Positions 45,135-53,496 of a DNA stretch of 64,000 nt are shown one piece after another. The stretch comes from Azospirillum sp. TSH58 (lineage in GTDB: Bacteria > Pseudomonadota > Alphaproteobacteria > Azospirillales > Azospirillaceae). Each line of letters opens with the position of its first letter. Within the stretch, counting starts at the first letter, position 1. The stretch spans positions 520,501 to 584,500 of the forward strand of contig NZ_CP022364.1 of assembly GCF_003119115.1 (NCBI RefSeq), in the 5' to 3' direction. The notes under the pieces are model-generated. The model made no database searches, was not told where the DNA came from, and saw nothing but the letters and a program-made list of their open reading frames with translations. A program made the position numbers and the translations under genes.

Positions 45135-45548
45135 TTACGGGCGTGCGACGTGCCAGACGTTGTTGACGCCGTCGCCGGTGGTGTCGCCCGGCTTGCCGTC
45201 CTTGGCCCAGCCGTAGAGAGGCTTGCCCTTGTAGGCCCACTGCATGGAGCCGTCGTCGCGGGTGACGACCGAATAGTCGCCCATCGCCTTGGCGCCCGCC
45301 GGGGCCATCAACGGCGGCCAGTTGGTGGCGCACTGCCCGTTGCAGGCGGACTTGCCGCCCGCATCGCGGTCGAAGACGTAGAGCGTCATCCCCTTGCTGT
45401 CGGTCAGCACGGGGCCGCCGGCCGACTGGCCGGTCTTGGCGGGCATGGCGCCCTGCGCGAAGGCGGCCGGCACGAAGATGGACGGCGCCACGAGGCCGAG
45501 CGCGGTCGCGGTCGCGGCAACGGCGGTAAAGCGGGTGAAGCGGTGCAT
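45135..45548 (-). CDS. Secreted protein with COG4315-type repeats
   Basis: A 137-residue exported protein. The signal peptide is about 1-32 (TAVAATATALGLVAPSIFVPAAFA). The mature part carries two copies of the predicted lipoprotein repeat: VLTDSKGMTLYVFDRDAGGKSACNGQCATNWPPL and WAYKGKPLYGWAKDGKPGDTTGDGVNNVW (shown in parts, GMTLYVFDRD and GKPLYGWAKD). No lipobox is seen. Two cysteines (ACNGQC) may form a disulphide. Function unknown. ATG 45548 follows GGGAGG. Confidence 0.85.
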   Translation of the reverse strand: MHRFTRFTAVAATATALGLVAPSIFVPAAFAQGAMPAKTGQSAGGPVLTDSKGMTLYVFDRDAGGKSACNGQCATNWPPLMAPAGAKAMGDYSVVTRDDGSMQWAYKGKPLYGWAKDGKPGDTTGDGVNNVWHVARP

Positions 45549-45649
45549 GGACGGAACCTCCCTGTCGTGATGGGGCGGGTGATCGAACCCGGCCCTCACT
45601 GACAGGACGCCCGCCGCGGCGCTTTATTCCGTCCTCACCCGATCGATGA

Positions 45650-46348
45650 TCAGGCCCGCAGCAGATCGACGAAGCGGCGGCAGGCGGCGATGTCGACGCG
45701 CAGGGCGGCGCGGCGCTTGGTTGCCTCCGGGTCCTCGCCCCAGGCCTCGATCTGGAAGGTCTCGTCGAGCTGCGACACCTCGAACGCCTCCTCGGCGTCG
45801 ATGCGGCCCTCGACCAGCGCCAGCGCGACGATCAGCGAGCCGCAGGAGCCGGTGGCGGTCTGGAGCGCCGACAGCGTCCAATCGTCGTAGGCTTCCACCG
45901 CGTTGCGCAGGGCGCGCAGCGCCTCGGGCGGCTGCGGCTTGGGCATCAGCCCGGCGTTGACGTGCAGCGGCGCGTCGTAGCGCAGCGTCGCCCAGTCGAG
46001 CAGCGGCTGCCACCGCTGCGCCTGCCGCTCCACCAGCGTCCTGGGATGCTCCGCGCGGTAGCAGAGCAGGTCCGTCTCCGCATAGGCGGCCACGCCGTCC
46101 ACGATGGCGGCGCGGCCCTTGCCGATCAGGTCCACCGCCGTGCTGGCGAGCTGCATCAGCGGCATGCTGTCCGGGGCGATGTCCTCGGGCTGCGCGTCCC
46201 ATTCGGCGGCGACGGCCTGGGCCAGCGGCCAGCTCGCGAAGACCAGCGGCGCCTTGGCCGGGCTGCGGATCGGGCGGTTGTCCAGGCGCACCTCGAAGCC
46301 GCCGCCGGCGGCCTCGTCGACGGAGGCGGTCTTGTAGAAGCGCTTCAT
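45650..46348 (-). CDS. ATP12-family F1-ATPase assembly chaperone
   Basis: A 232-residue protein of the ATP12 family, which in mitochondria binds the F1 alpha subunit during assembly and is widespread in alphaproteobacteria. Typical segments are MKRFYKTASV at the N-terminus, LDNRPIRSPAKAPL, EWDAQPEDIAPDSMPLMQLASTA (given in part), TDLLCYRAEHP and the C-terminal LDETFQIEAWGEDPEA. It lies 21 bp downstream of a HAD phosphatase gene on the same strand. In many alphaproteobacteria the order rarA-crcB-rluC-HAD-ATP12 is kept; here a benE-gntR pair interrupts it. Confidence 0.93.
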   Translation of the reverse strand: MKRFYKTASVDEAAGGGFEVRLDNRPIRSPAKAPLVFASWPLAQAVAAEWDAQPEDIAPDSMPLMQLASTAVDLIGKGRAAIVDGVAAYAETDLLCYRAEHPRTLVERQAQRWQPLLDWATLRYDAPLHVNAGLMPKPQPPEALRALRNAVEAYDDWTLSALQTATGSCGSLIVALALVEGRIDAEEAFEVSQLDETFQIEAWGEDPEATKRRAALRVDIAACRRFVDLLRA

Positions 46349-46369
46349 CAGGGTCCTTCGAATGCTCTC

Positions 46370-47065
46370 TTATCGGTGCAACAGGTCCAGCACGGCGCCG
46401 GCCACCGCCCGCCCGCGATGGACGATGCGGTCGGCCCCGGCGGCCTCCAGCTCGGCCACCGCGTGATAGCCCCAGGAGACGCCGACCGACGCGACCCGCG
46501 CGTTGCGGGCCATTTGGATGTCGTAGGTGGTGTCGCCGATCACAACCGTCCGCGCCGCCTCCACGCCGGTTTCGGCCAGGGCGCGGTAGACCATGTCGGG
46601 GTGCGGCTTGCCGGGGCCGATGTCGCTGGTCTGGAGCGTGACGAAACGCTCCGTCAGCCCGTGGTGGGCCAGCACGGCGTCCAGTCCGCGCCGCGACTTG
46701 CCGGTCGCCACGCCCAGCAGCACGCCTTCCGCCTCCAGCGCGTCCAGCGTGTCGCGCAGACCGGGGAACAGCGGCTCGTGCAGGTCGCCGCGGTGGCGCA
46801 GCGCGGCGAAGGCGTCCTTGTAGCTTTCCGCGACGGCCACATGGCGCTCGGTGTCCAGGTCCGGCAGCAGTTGCGACACCGCCTGCACCAGCGGCAGGCC
46901 GACCATGCGGCGCACCTCCAGCGGGTCCGGCTCGCCCAGACCGTGGGCGGCCCAGGCGGTGGTCATGGCGTCGATGATGGCGAACTGGCTGTCCACCAGC
47001 GTGCCGTCGCAATCGAACAGGGCCAGCCGCAGCGGACGGGCATTCTCTGAGCTGCTCACGGGCAT
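46370..47065 (-). CDS. HAD-superfamily hydrolase (phosphoglycolate-phosphatase-like)
   Basis: A 231-residue HAD subfamily IA phosphatase. Motif I FDCDGTLVDS supplies the nucleophile Asp, motif II is GVATGKSRRG, motif III the lysine in GPGKPHPDM, and motif IV VIGDTTYDI supplies the metal-binding Asp. The cap domain lies between I and II. The substrate is not known; phosphoglycolate or another small phosphate ester is plausible. It is directly upstream of the ATP12 gene and probably cotranscribed. Confidence 0.92.
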   Translation of the reverse strand: MPVSSSENARPLRLALFDCDGTLVDSQFAIIDAMTTAWAAHGLGEPDPLEVRRMVGLPLVQAVSQLLPDLDTERHVAVAESYKDAFAALRHRGDLHEPLFPGLRDTLDALEAEGVLLGVATGKSRRGLDAVLAHHGLTERFVTLQTSDIGPGKPHPDMVYRALAETGVEAARTVVIGDTTYDIQMARNARVASVGVSWGYHAVAELEAAGADRIVHRGRAVAGAVLDLLHR

Positions 47066-47122
47066 CGCCTCCGGGACGCGGGTCGTACCGGTCTTATGCG
47101 GGCCGCGCTGCCAAAGCGCAAC

Positions 47123-48370
47123 TCACTTTGCGGATTGCCTCGGCTCCGGGCGCCAGTGGAGCAGATGCACCGCCCCGCCCAGCAGCAGCCCCCAGAAGGC
47201 CGAGCCCACCCCGGCGAAGGACAGGCCGGAGGCGGTCACCAGCATCGTGACCAGGGCGGCGGTTCGGTTCGCCTCCACCTGCACGGCGCCCATCAGGGCG
47301 GACCCGAAGGCCCCGACCAGGGCCAGCCCGGCCACCGCCTCGATCAGGATCGGCGGGGAGCGGGTGACCATCACCGCCGTTACTCCGGCCAGCCCGGCGA
47401 ACAGGATGTAGCCGATGCCGCTGACGAAGGCGGCCTGCCAGCGCCGCGCCGGGTTCGGGTCGGCGTCCGGGCTGGCGCAGAGCGCCGCGGTGATCGCCGC
47501 GAGGTTGACGGTCGGCGCGCCGCCCAGCGCCGTCAGGGCGGAAGCCGCCCCCGTCGCCAGGAAGATCGGGCGGGTCGGCGGCGTGTAGTTGTAGGTCGCC
47601 AGCACGGCAAGGCCGGGGATGTTCTGCGACGCCATGGTGACGACGAACAGCGGCAGCGCGATGCCGACCATCGCCTCCCAGGTGAAGACCGGCTGGACGA
47701 AGGTCACGCCCGGCCACAGCGCGCCGGACAGCGCCGCGCCGCCGGACAAACCGCCGGCCAAACCGCCGGCCAAACCACCGGAAGAGTCCAGCGCCATCGC
47801 CCCCAGCGCCACCGCCACCGCGGCGGGCACGGCGTAGAGCCGCGCCACCCGCCCCACCACCGCCCAGGTGGCCAGCACCAGGAGCGCCATCCCCGGCGCC
47901 TGCGACACCGCCAGGAAGGGGGCGAGGCACAGCTTCAGCAGGATGCCCGCCAGCATGCCGTTGGCCAGCGGCTTCGGGATCGTGGCGATCCAGCGGCCCA
48001 GCGGCGACCACAGCCCGGCCAGGACGATCAGCACCCCGGTCACCACGAAGGCGCCCACCGCGGCGGCGAACCCGCCCTCCACCGCCCCGGTGGCGGCGAG
48101 CAGGGCCATGCCCGGCGTCGTCCAGGCGATGCTGATCGGCTTGCGCCGGTGCAGGCTCAACCCCATCGCCGTCAGCCCCATGGCGAGACCGACCAGGACG
48201 AGGCCCGACACCACCTGCTCCGTGCTGGCGCCCACGGCGGTCAGGCCATGGATGACCACCGCCACCGAACTGGCGTAGCCGACCAGGGCCGCCAGCAGGC
48301 CGGCGCCGACCGCGCGCAGGGAGAGCCCCGTGGAAAGGCCCGTCGCCGGGACGGTGTCGGAAGAGGACAT
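47123..48370 (-). CDS. benE: BenE-family benzoate/H+ symporter-like transporter
   Basis: A 415-residue inner-membrane protein with about 12 hydrophobic helices. BenE-type segments are seen in PISIAWTTPGMALLAATG, PKPLANGMLAGILLKLC, TMASQNIPGLAVLATYNY and GGAPTVNLAAITAALCASPDADP (given in part). A Gly-Gly-Leu-Ala repeat (GGLAGGLAGGLSGG) marks a short coding duplication near residue 205. Start ATG 48370 follows GGAGGG. The gntR-type regulator is divergent 83 bp away with a palindrome between them, so this pair looks like a regulated transporter cassette. No benzoate degradation genes are nearby, so the substrate is open. Confidence 0.88.
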   Translation of the reverse strand: MSSSDTVPATGLSTGLSLRAVGAGLLAALVGYASSVAVVIHGLTAVGASTEQVVSGLVLVGLAMGLTAMGLSLHRRKPISIAWTTPGMALLAATGAVEGGFAAAVGAFVVTGVLIVLAGLWSPLGRWIATIPKPLANGMLAGILLKLCLAPFLAVSQAPGMALLVLATWAVVGRVARLYAVPAAVAVALGAMALDSSGGLAGGLAGGLSGGAALSGALWPGVTFVQPVFTWEAMVGIALPLFVVTMASQNIPGLAVLATYNYTPPTRPIFLATGAASALTALGGAPTVNLAAITAALCASPDADPNPARRWQAAFVSGIGYILFAGLAGVTAVMVTRSPPILIEAVAGLALVGAFGSALMGAVQVEANRTAALVTMLVTASGLSFAGVGSAFWGLLLGGAVHLLHWRPEPRQSAK

Positions 48371-48418
48371 GGCGCGGAACCCTCCGTCAGGGATGCAGGA
48401 CGATGAGAAGGGTGATAG

Positions 48419-48430
48419 ATTGGATCCAAT
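48419..48430. promoter_or_regulatory. Probable operator of the GntR-type regulator
   Basis: ATTGGATCCAAT, a perfect 12-bp palindrome between divergent benE and gntR, 23 bp before the regulator start. FadR-subfamily regulators commonly bind such short TTGG-N-CCAA palindromes. Confidence 0.65.
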
Positions 48431-48453
48431 ATCCTGACAAGGGGAGATCACGC

Positions 48454-49143
48454 ATGGCGGTCAACGACGGGCTGTCGCGCCTCGTGGCGCGGGCACGGCC
48501 GCGCCATCGCACCACCACGGAGTTCGTGGAGGCGACGCTGCGCGAAGCGATCCTGACCGGGGTCATCGCGCCCGGCACGCCGTTGCGGCAGGAGGAACTG
48601 GCGGAGACCTTCGGAGTCAGCCGCATGCCGGTGCGCGAGGCGCTGCGCCAGCTGGAGGCGCGGGCGCTGGCCGAGTTCCACCCGCACCGCGGCGCGGTCG
48701 TCGCGGAAATCTCGGCGGCGGACGGCGCCGACATCGGGGCGATCCGCATGGCGCTGGAGCCGATGGCGCTGCGCCTGTCGCTGCCCGGCCTGACGGCGGC
48801 GGACCTCGATCAGGCGGAGGAGCTGATCGCCGAGATGGATGGGGAGGCCGATCCGGGCCGCATGGGAGAGCTGAACCGGCGCTTCCACATGACGCTCTAC
48901 GCGCGGGCCGGACGCCCCCGGCTGCTGGCCCTGACGGAGCAGCATCTCTTGGCCGCCGACCGTTATCTGCGATTCCAGTTCGCGGCGCTGGGCTATCGGC
49001 CGCGGTCGCAGGACGAGCACCGCGCGCTGCTGGCCGCCTGCCGGGCGGGGGACGCGGACACGGCCTGCCGGCTGGTCACCGAGCATGTCGGGCAGGCGGC
49101 GGAGCAGCTCACGGCGTTTCTGGAGGGGCGCGAAGCGGGGTAA
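48454..49143 (+). CDS. GntR-family regulator, FadR/VanR subfamily (FCD domain)
   Basis: A 229-residue repressor-type regulator. The winged helix (about 20-85) has EFVEATLREAILTGVIAPGTPLRQEELAETFGVSRMPVREALRQLE (given in part: LAETFGVSRMPVREAL). The C-terminal FCD domain has the metal/ligand His positions in NRRFHMTLY and the late H of TEHVGQAAEQL. It is divergent from benE, which it probably controls through the palindrome between them. GGGGAG precedes ATG 48454. The TAA stop lies in a hairpin shared with the convergent rlu gene. Confidence 0.92.
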   Translation: MAVNDGLSRLVARARPRHRTTTEFVEATLREAILTGVIAPGTPLRQEELAETFGVSRMPVREALRQLEARALAEFHPHRGAVVAEISAADGADIGAIRMALEPMALRLSLPGLTAADLDQAEELIAEMDGEADPGRMGELNRRFHMTLYARAGRPRLLALTEQHLLAADRYLRFQFAALGYRPRSQDEHRALLAACRAGDADTACRLVTEHVGQAAEQLTAFLEGREAG

Positions 49144-49151
49144 CCCGCTTC
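49132..49151. terminator. Convergent hairpin over two stop codons
   Basis: GAAGCGGG, 4-nt loop, CCCGCTTC. It contains the TAA of the GntR gene in its loop and touches the stop of the minus-strand pseudouridine synthase gene. No T-run; weak terminator at best. Confidence 0.5.
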
Positions 49152-50170
49152 TACTCGACGCCCTCGAACGGATCGCCCTTCAGGCTGGCGCTGAAGCCCA
49201 GATACTTCCAGGTCGTCAGCATGTGGTCGGGCAGCGGCGCCGTCACGTCGATCATCCGGCTGCCGCCGCGCGGGTGCGGCAGGATCAGGCGGCGGGCGTG
49301 GAGGTGGAGCTTCTTCTGGACCTCGGCGCCCGGAAGATAGGCCCCCTGCCCGGCGTACTTGCCGTCGCCCAGGATCGGCGTGCCGATGGCGTTCATATGG
49401 ACGCGGAGCTGGTGGGTGCGGCCGGTGCGCGGCCACATGGCGACGAAGGCCGCCTGCTTGCCCAGATTCTCCAGCACCGTGTAGTAGGTGACGGCGCGCT
49501 TGCCGTCGTCCTCGTCGCCGGCCACCCGCTCGCCCTGCGGCCCGCCTTCCTTGGCCAGCGCGAGGTCGATCTTGCCCTGGTAGGGCTTCGGAACGCCGAC
49601 CGTGGCGGCCCAGTAGATCTTGCGCACGTCGCGGCCGCGGAACTGCTCGGTCAGCTTGGACGCCGCGAAGGTGTTGCGCGCCAGCAGCAGGACGCCCGAA
49701 GTGTCCTTGTCCAGCCGGTGCACCAGCTTGGGCCGCTCCTTCGCGTCGAAGCGCAGGGCGTCCAGCATGGCGTCGAGATGCTTGGTGGTGTTGGTGCCGC
49801 CCTGCACGGCCAGTCCCGCCGGCTTGTTCAGCGCGATGACGTCGCCGTCCTTGAAGAGGACCAGCGCCTGGAGCGCGGCGACCTCCTTGTCCGACATGGC
49901 CGGCTTCTTCGGCGCGGGGGCCGGGGCGGCGCCGTCCGGCTTTGCCCAGTCGGCCAGCGGCGGGATGCGGATGGACTGGCCGGCGGCGAGCCGCGTCGAG
50001 GTCTCCGCCCGCTTGCCGTCCACGCGGATCTGGCCGGTGCGCAGCAGCTTCTGCAGATAGCCGTGCCCCACGTCGGGGAAATGGCGCTTGAACCAGCGGT
50101 CGAGGCGGACGTCGGCCTCGTCGGACGTCACGGTCCGGGTTTCCACGCTGGGGGCTTTGTTCTCACTCAT
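49151..50170 (-). CDS. RluC/RluD-type 23S rRNA pseudouridine synthase
   Basis: A 339-residue enzyme. An S4 RNA-binding domain covers about 10-70 (VRLDRWFKRHFPDVGHGYLQKLLRTG, given in part), and the catalytic domain has HRLDKDTSGVLLLAR with the catalytic Asp, followed by RTGRTHQLRVH and GTPILGD. RluC isomerises uridines in 23S rRNA; I cannot separate RluC from RluD by sequence alone. The ATG (50170) overlaps the crcB stop by one base (TGATG). A Lys/Ala/Pro-rich linker around residue 85 joins the two domains. Confidence 0.93.
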   Translation of the reverse strand: MSENKAPSVETRTVTSDEADVRLDRWFKRHFPDVGHGYLQKLLRTGQIRVDGKRAETSTRLAAGQSIRIPPLADWAKPDGAAPAPAPKKPAMSDKEVAALQALVLFKDGDVIALNKPAGLAVQGGTNTTKHLDAMLDALRFDAKERPKLVHRLDKDTSGVLLLARNTFAASKLTEQFRGRDVRKIYWAATVGVPKPYQGKIDLALAKEGGPQGERVAGDEDDGKRAVTYYTVLENLGKQAAFVAMWPRTGRTHQLRVHMNAIGTPILGDGKYAGQGAYLPGAEVQKKLHLHARRLILPHPRGGSRMIDVTAPLPDHMLTTWKYLGFSASLKGDPFEGVE

Positions 50171-50571
50171 CAAACGGGCACCGAAACAAGAGAACGCACG
50201 ACCGCGAGGCCGGCAAAGAAACCCGCGATGGTCAGCACCATCGAGGCCAGGATGTAACCCGCCGCCGCCGGCAGGGCGTTCCGCTCCACCAGCAGCCCGA
50301 CGTCGAGCGTGAAGGAGGAGAAGGTCGTGAATCCCCCCAGCACCCCGACCATCAGCAGCGCGCGCAGCTCCGGCGAGGGCGACCACACCAGCGCGGCCAG
50401 CTCCGCCAGCACGCCCATGGTGAAGCAGCCGACGGCGTTCACGATCAGCGTCCCATAGGGAAACTGCGTGCCCAGCCAGTGGCCGACCGCCGTCATCAGC
50501 AGATAGCGCGCCATGGAACCGACGGCTCCACCGACGGCGACCGCGGCGAGCGTGGACGGTGATGCGATCAC
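50170..50571 (-). CDS. crcB: Fluoride exporter CrcB/Fluc
   Basis: A 133-residue membrane protein with four helices, one half of the dual-topology fluoride channel. GGAVGSMARYLL, PYGTLIVNAVGCFTMG and the diagnostic GGFTTFSSFTLD (the phenylalanine/serine ion path) are present. It lies upstream of and overlaps the pseudouridine synthase gene by one base. I see no fluoride riboswitch in the 67 bp before it. Confidence 0.95.
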   Translation of the reverse strand: MIASPSTLAAVAVGGAVGSMARYLLMTAVGHWLGTQFPYGTLIVNAVGCFTMGVLAELAALVWSPSPELRALLMVGVLGGFTTFSSFTLDVGLLVERNALPAAAGYILASMVLTIAGFFAGLAVVRSLVSVPV

Positions 50572-50638
50572 GGAACCTCCGGAACGGACGGGACGACGGG
50601 CATCCCGCGCGGATTAGAGCCAGAATTGCGGCGGCTTG

Positions 50639-51550
50639 TCACGCGCCGGGCGCAGGAAACGCCGCGCTCCGGTCGCCCACGCCGAAAATCCAGCCCTCCT
50701 GCCGCCGCGCCCGCGCGTCCATGGCCGGTGGACTCCACACCGCCTCCCGCCCGGCCAGCCAGCGCAGACCCGCCGCCGAGACCAGCGCGTCCGCGTCGTG
50801 GTCGGTCAGCGTCCCCGACAAGCCGGCGGGCGGCGCGCCGAGGGCGGCGAGGGCGGCATCGACCGCCGCCCCGTCCCGGATCTTGCGCAGGCCGAAGCCG
50901 GCGCGGATCAGGAACAGGCGCGGGTAGATCTCGCAGACGACGGTGCGCCCCGGCCCCGGCGCGTCGAAGGGCCAGACGGCCACCCGGTCCGGCGCCGCTT
51001 GCTTCAGCGCGCGCAGCATCCGCATCCCGGCCAGCCCGCCCTTCCCCACCTGCTTGGCGCCGATCAGCTTGTAGGGGCTCTGCGGGCTGCCGTAGCCGTC
51101 GGCGCGGCACACCCGCTCGGTCAGCCGGTGCGGGTCGCGGTACCAGTCCGGCTGCGTCCCGGCGCGCCAGAAATCGGCGCCATAGTCGGGGTGTGCCGCG
51201 AAGCCGCCCCCGGCGAAGTCCGGCTCCGCCCCGGCCACCGCCTCCACCCGGTCCCACAGGTCGAAGGCCGTCGCGGCGTCGGGGTCGGGGAAGTAACGCC
51301 CGGCCACCGCGAAGGGCAGCGAGAAGGCGCAGTCGATCCCGACCAGCGCCGGTCCGCGCTCCAACCCGTCCAGCAGCCAGTCGTGGACGGCGGAGCGCGA
51401 CCACAGCCGGTCGGCGGGCGCGACGATCCGGGGCGGTCCCTCCGCGCCGCATTCGGCCACCGCGACGCCGGCGTAACGCTTGCCCGCGGCGCCCGACCAG
51501 TCGATGGCGACGAAGCGTGAGAAAGCCGGAACCGCGTCACCCGCCGTCAT
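50639..51550 (-). CDS. Predicted RNase H-fold protein (DUF429-like)
   Basis: A 303-residue soluble protein. It begins with an RNase H-type first strand, RFVAIDWSGAAGKRYAGVAVA, and has VGIDCAFSLPF and, near the C-terminus, DHDADALVSA, the acidic positions expected in this fold. Similar proteins are annotated as predicted nucleases of the DUF429 type, with no proven role. Also noted is a YGSPQSPYKLIG segment. It lies upstream of crcB on the same strand, 67 bp away. Confidence 0.7.
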   Translation of the reverse strand: MTAGDAVPAFSRFVAIDWSGAAGKRYAGVAVAECGAEGPPRIVAPADRLWSRSAVHDWLLDGLERGPALVGIDCAFSLPFAVAGRYFPDPDAATAFDLWDRVEAVAGAEPDFAGGGFAAHPDYGADFWRAGTQPDWYRDPHRLTERVCRADGYGSPQSPYKLIGAKQVGKGGLAGMRMLRALKQAAPDRVAVWPFDAPGPGRTVVCEIYPRLFLIRAGFGLRKIRDGAAVDAALAALGAPPAGLSGTLTDHDADALVSAAGLRWLAGREAVWSPPAMDARARRQEGWIFGVGDRSAAFPAPGA

Positions 51551-51634
51551 CCCCGCACTGCTCCTCTCATTTCACGAACCCCGACACCATGCGTCGATGG
51601 TCTGACACGCAGGAATTGCAGCCGGACGGTCCCA

Positions 51635-52111
51635 ATGCCCATTCGCTCAATCACTGGTCTCTTCGCCGCGCTCATGGTTGTCACCTCCGTCCCGGCCAGG
51701 AGTGAACCATGCCTGGACATCCCCAGCGTTCAACGCTCCGCCGATCCCGCCGTCAACAGAGCCAATGGCGGACGCCTCACCCGGCACGTCTTCGGCGCGT
51801 TGCCGCCGCCGAACGCCGCGCAGGAGGTCGGCTTGCCCCTGTTCGCCGACCTCTGGTCCTGGCATGCCGCCTGGAGCGCGGTGACCGGCTATCCGGGCGA
51901 GCTGCTGTGCGGCGAGGAGCTTGGCGGAACCCAGTTCGGCAAGACGCTGAGCGTGCAGGTCCCCGCGCTGTGGTGCGGGGACACGGACGACCTGGGCCGC
52001 TGCACCGATGCCACCCCCTTCACCAGCGCCACCGTGACCTACGTGTTCGAGCAGGCCGGGCCGCCGGAGGCTCCGGTGTGGATTTTGGGGGTCGCCTACC
52101 CGAAGCCGTGA
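51635..52111 (+). CDS. Secreted hypothetical protein
   Basis: A 158-residue protein with a signal peptide (ITGLFAALMVVTSVPARS, cleavage near residue 23). The mature part has four cysteines (EPCLD, ELLCGE, ALWCGD, GRCTD), suggesting two disulphides. I recognise no family. It is convergent with rarA, with only 7 bp between the stop codons. Confidence 0.7.
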   Translation: MPIRSITGLFAALMVVTSVPARSEPCLDIPSVQRSADPAVNRANGGRLTRHVFGALPPPNAAQEVGLPLFADLWSWHAAWSAVTGYPGELLCGEELGGTQFGKTLSVQVPALWCGDTDDLGRCTDATPFTSATVTYVFEQAGPPEAPVWILGVAYPKP

Positions 52112-52118
52112 AACGCGC

Positions 52119-53468
52119 CTATTCGTCCTCGTCCGCGGCGCCACCCGCGGCCTTGCGCTCGCGCAGGCGCGCCCAGTAGTCCTGGCGCTTCTTGATCTCG
52201 CGCTCGAATCCGCGCTCCACCGGCTGATAGAAGGCCCGCCGCGCCATGCCCTCCGGAAAGTAGTTCTGGCCGGAGAAGCCGTCCGCCGTGTCATGGTCGT
52301 AGGCGTAGCCCTTGCCGTAGCCGATCTGTTTCATCAGCTTGGTCGGGGCGTTCAGGATGTGCTTGGGCGGCATCAGGCTGCCGGTTTCCTTGGCGGCGCG
52401 CACCGCGCTCTTGTAGGCGGTGTAGCCGGCGTTCGACTTCGGCGCCGTCCCCAGATAGATGACCAATTGGGCGATGGCGAGTTCGCCCTCCGGGCTGCCC
52501 AACCGTTCGTAGGCCTCCCAGGCGGCGGTCGCCTGGGCCAGCGCGTTGGGATCGGCCATGCCGATGTCCTCCACGGCGAAGCGGGTCAGCCGGCGGGCGA
52601 TGTAGCGCGGGTCCTCCCCGCCCTCCAGCATGCGGGCGTACCAGTAGAGCGCCGCGTCGGTGTCCGAGCCGCGCAACGACTTGTGCAGCGCGCTGATGAG
52701 GTTGTAGTGCCCCTCCTGCGCCTTGTCGTAGAGCGGGGCGCGGCGCTGGATGGCGGTGGCGAGCGCGTTGTTGTCGAGCAGCGCGCCGTCCTCCGGCACC
52801 GGCAGGGCGAACAGCTCCTCGCAGAGGTTCAGGCAGAAGCGCCCGTCGCCGTCGGCCATCGCCTTCAGAGCGGACCGGGCGTCCGGCGTCAGCGGCAGCG
52901 GGCGGCCCATCTCCGCCTCCGCCCGCGACAGCAGCTTTTCCAGCGCCGCGTCGTCGAGCCGGTTCAGCACGAAGACCTGGGCGCGCGACAGCAGCGCCGC
53001 GTTCAGCTCGAAGGACGGATTCTCGGTCGTGGCGCCGACCAGCGTGACGGTGCCGTCCTCGACATAGGGCAGGAAGCCGTCCTGCTGGGAGCGGTTGAAG
53101 CGGTGGATCTCGTCGATGAACAGCAGCGTGCCCTGCCCGGCCGCGCGCCGCGCCCGGGCGGCGTCGAACACCTTGCGCAGGTCGGCCACGCCGGAGAAGA
53201 CCGCCGACAGCGGTTCGAAATGCAGGTCGGTGGACAGGGCCAGCAGCCGCGCGATGGTCGTCTTGCCGCAGCCGGGCGGCCCCCACAGGATCATGGAGGC
53301 CAGCCGGCGCGCGGCGACCATGCGGCCCAGCGGCCCGTCGGGCTTCAGCAGATGCTCCTGCCCGACGACCTCGCCCAGGCTGCGCGGGCGCAGCCGGTCG
53401 GCCAGCGGACGGGGGGCGCCCGCCTCGAACAGGCCGCCGGTGGCGCCGGAGTCGCCGCGCTTGCTCAT
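52119..53468 (-). CDS. rarA: Replication-associated recombination protein RarA (MgsA)
   Basis: A 449-residue AAA+ ATPase of the clamp-loader family that acts at stalled replication forks. RPRSLGEVVGQEHLL is followed by Walker A WGPPGCGKTT, Walker B LLFIDEIHRFN, sensor 1 GATTENPSFELN, and the C-terminal tetramerisation region (RRLTRFAVEDIGMADPNAL, given in part). Length is standard. The last residues are acidic (DEDE). It belongs to the rarA-crcB-rluC stretch common in alphaproteobacteria, separated here from crcB by two unknown genes. Confidence 0.96.
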   Translation of the reverse strand: MSKRGDSGATGGLFEAGAPRPLADRLRPRSLGEVVGQEHLLKPDGPLGRMVAARRLASMILWGPPGCGKTTIARLLALSTDLHFEPLSAVFSGVADLRKVFDAARARRAAGQGTLLFIDEIHRFNRSQQDGFLPYVEDGTVTLVGATTENPSFELNAALLSRAQVFVLNRLDDAALEKLLSRAEAEMGRPLPLTPDARSALKAMADGDGRFCLNLCEELFALPVPEDGALLDNNALATAIQRRAPLYDKAQEGHYNLISALHKSLRGSDTDAALYWYARMLEGGEDPRYIARRLTRFAVEDIGMADPNALAQATAAWEAYERLGSPEGELAIAQLVIYLGTAPKSNAGYTAYKSAVRAAKETGSLMPPKHILNAPTKLMKQIGYGKGYAYDHDTADGFSGQNYFPEGMARRAFYQPVERGFEREIKKRQDYWARLRERKAAGGAADEDE

Positions 53469-53496
53469 CGGTCAGCCATGAACCTTGCGGAAACGG

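Noticed and set aside
47740..47785. GGLAGGLAGGLSGG repeat in benE as a functional motif
   Set aside because: A simple in-frame slippage product in a hydrophobic loop; not interpreted further.
50572..50638. Fluoride riboswitch before crcB
   Set aside because: No GGNGATGG or CTGATGRCTCCT-type elements in the short gap.
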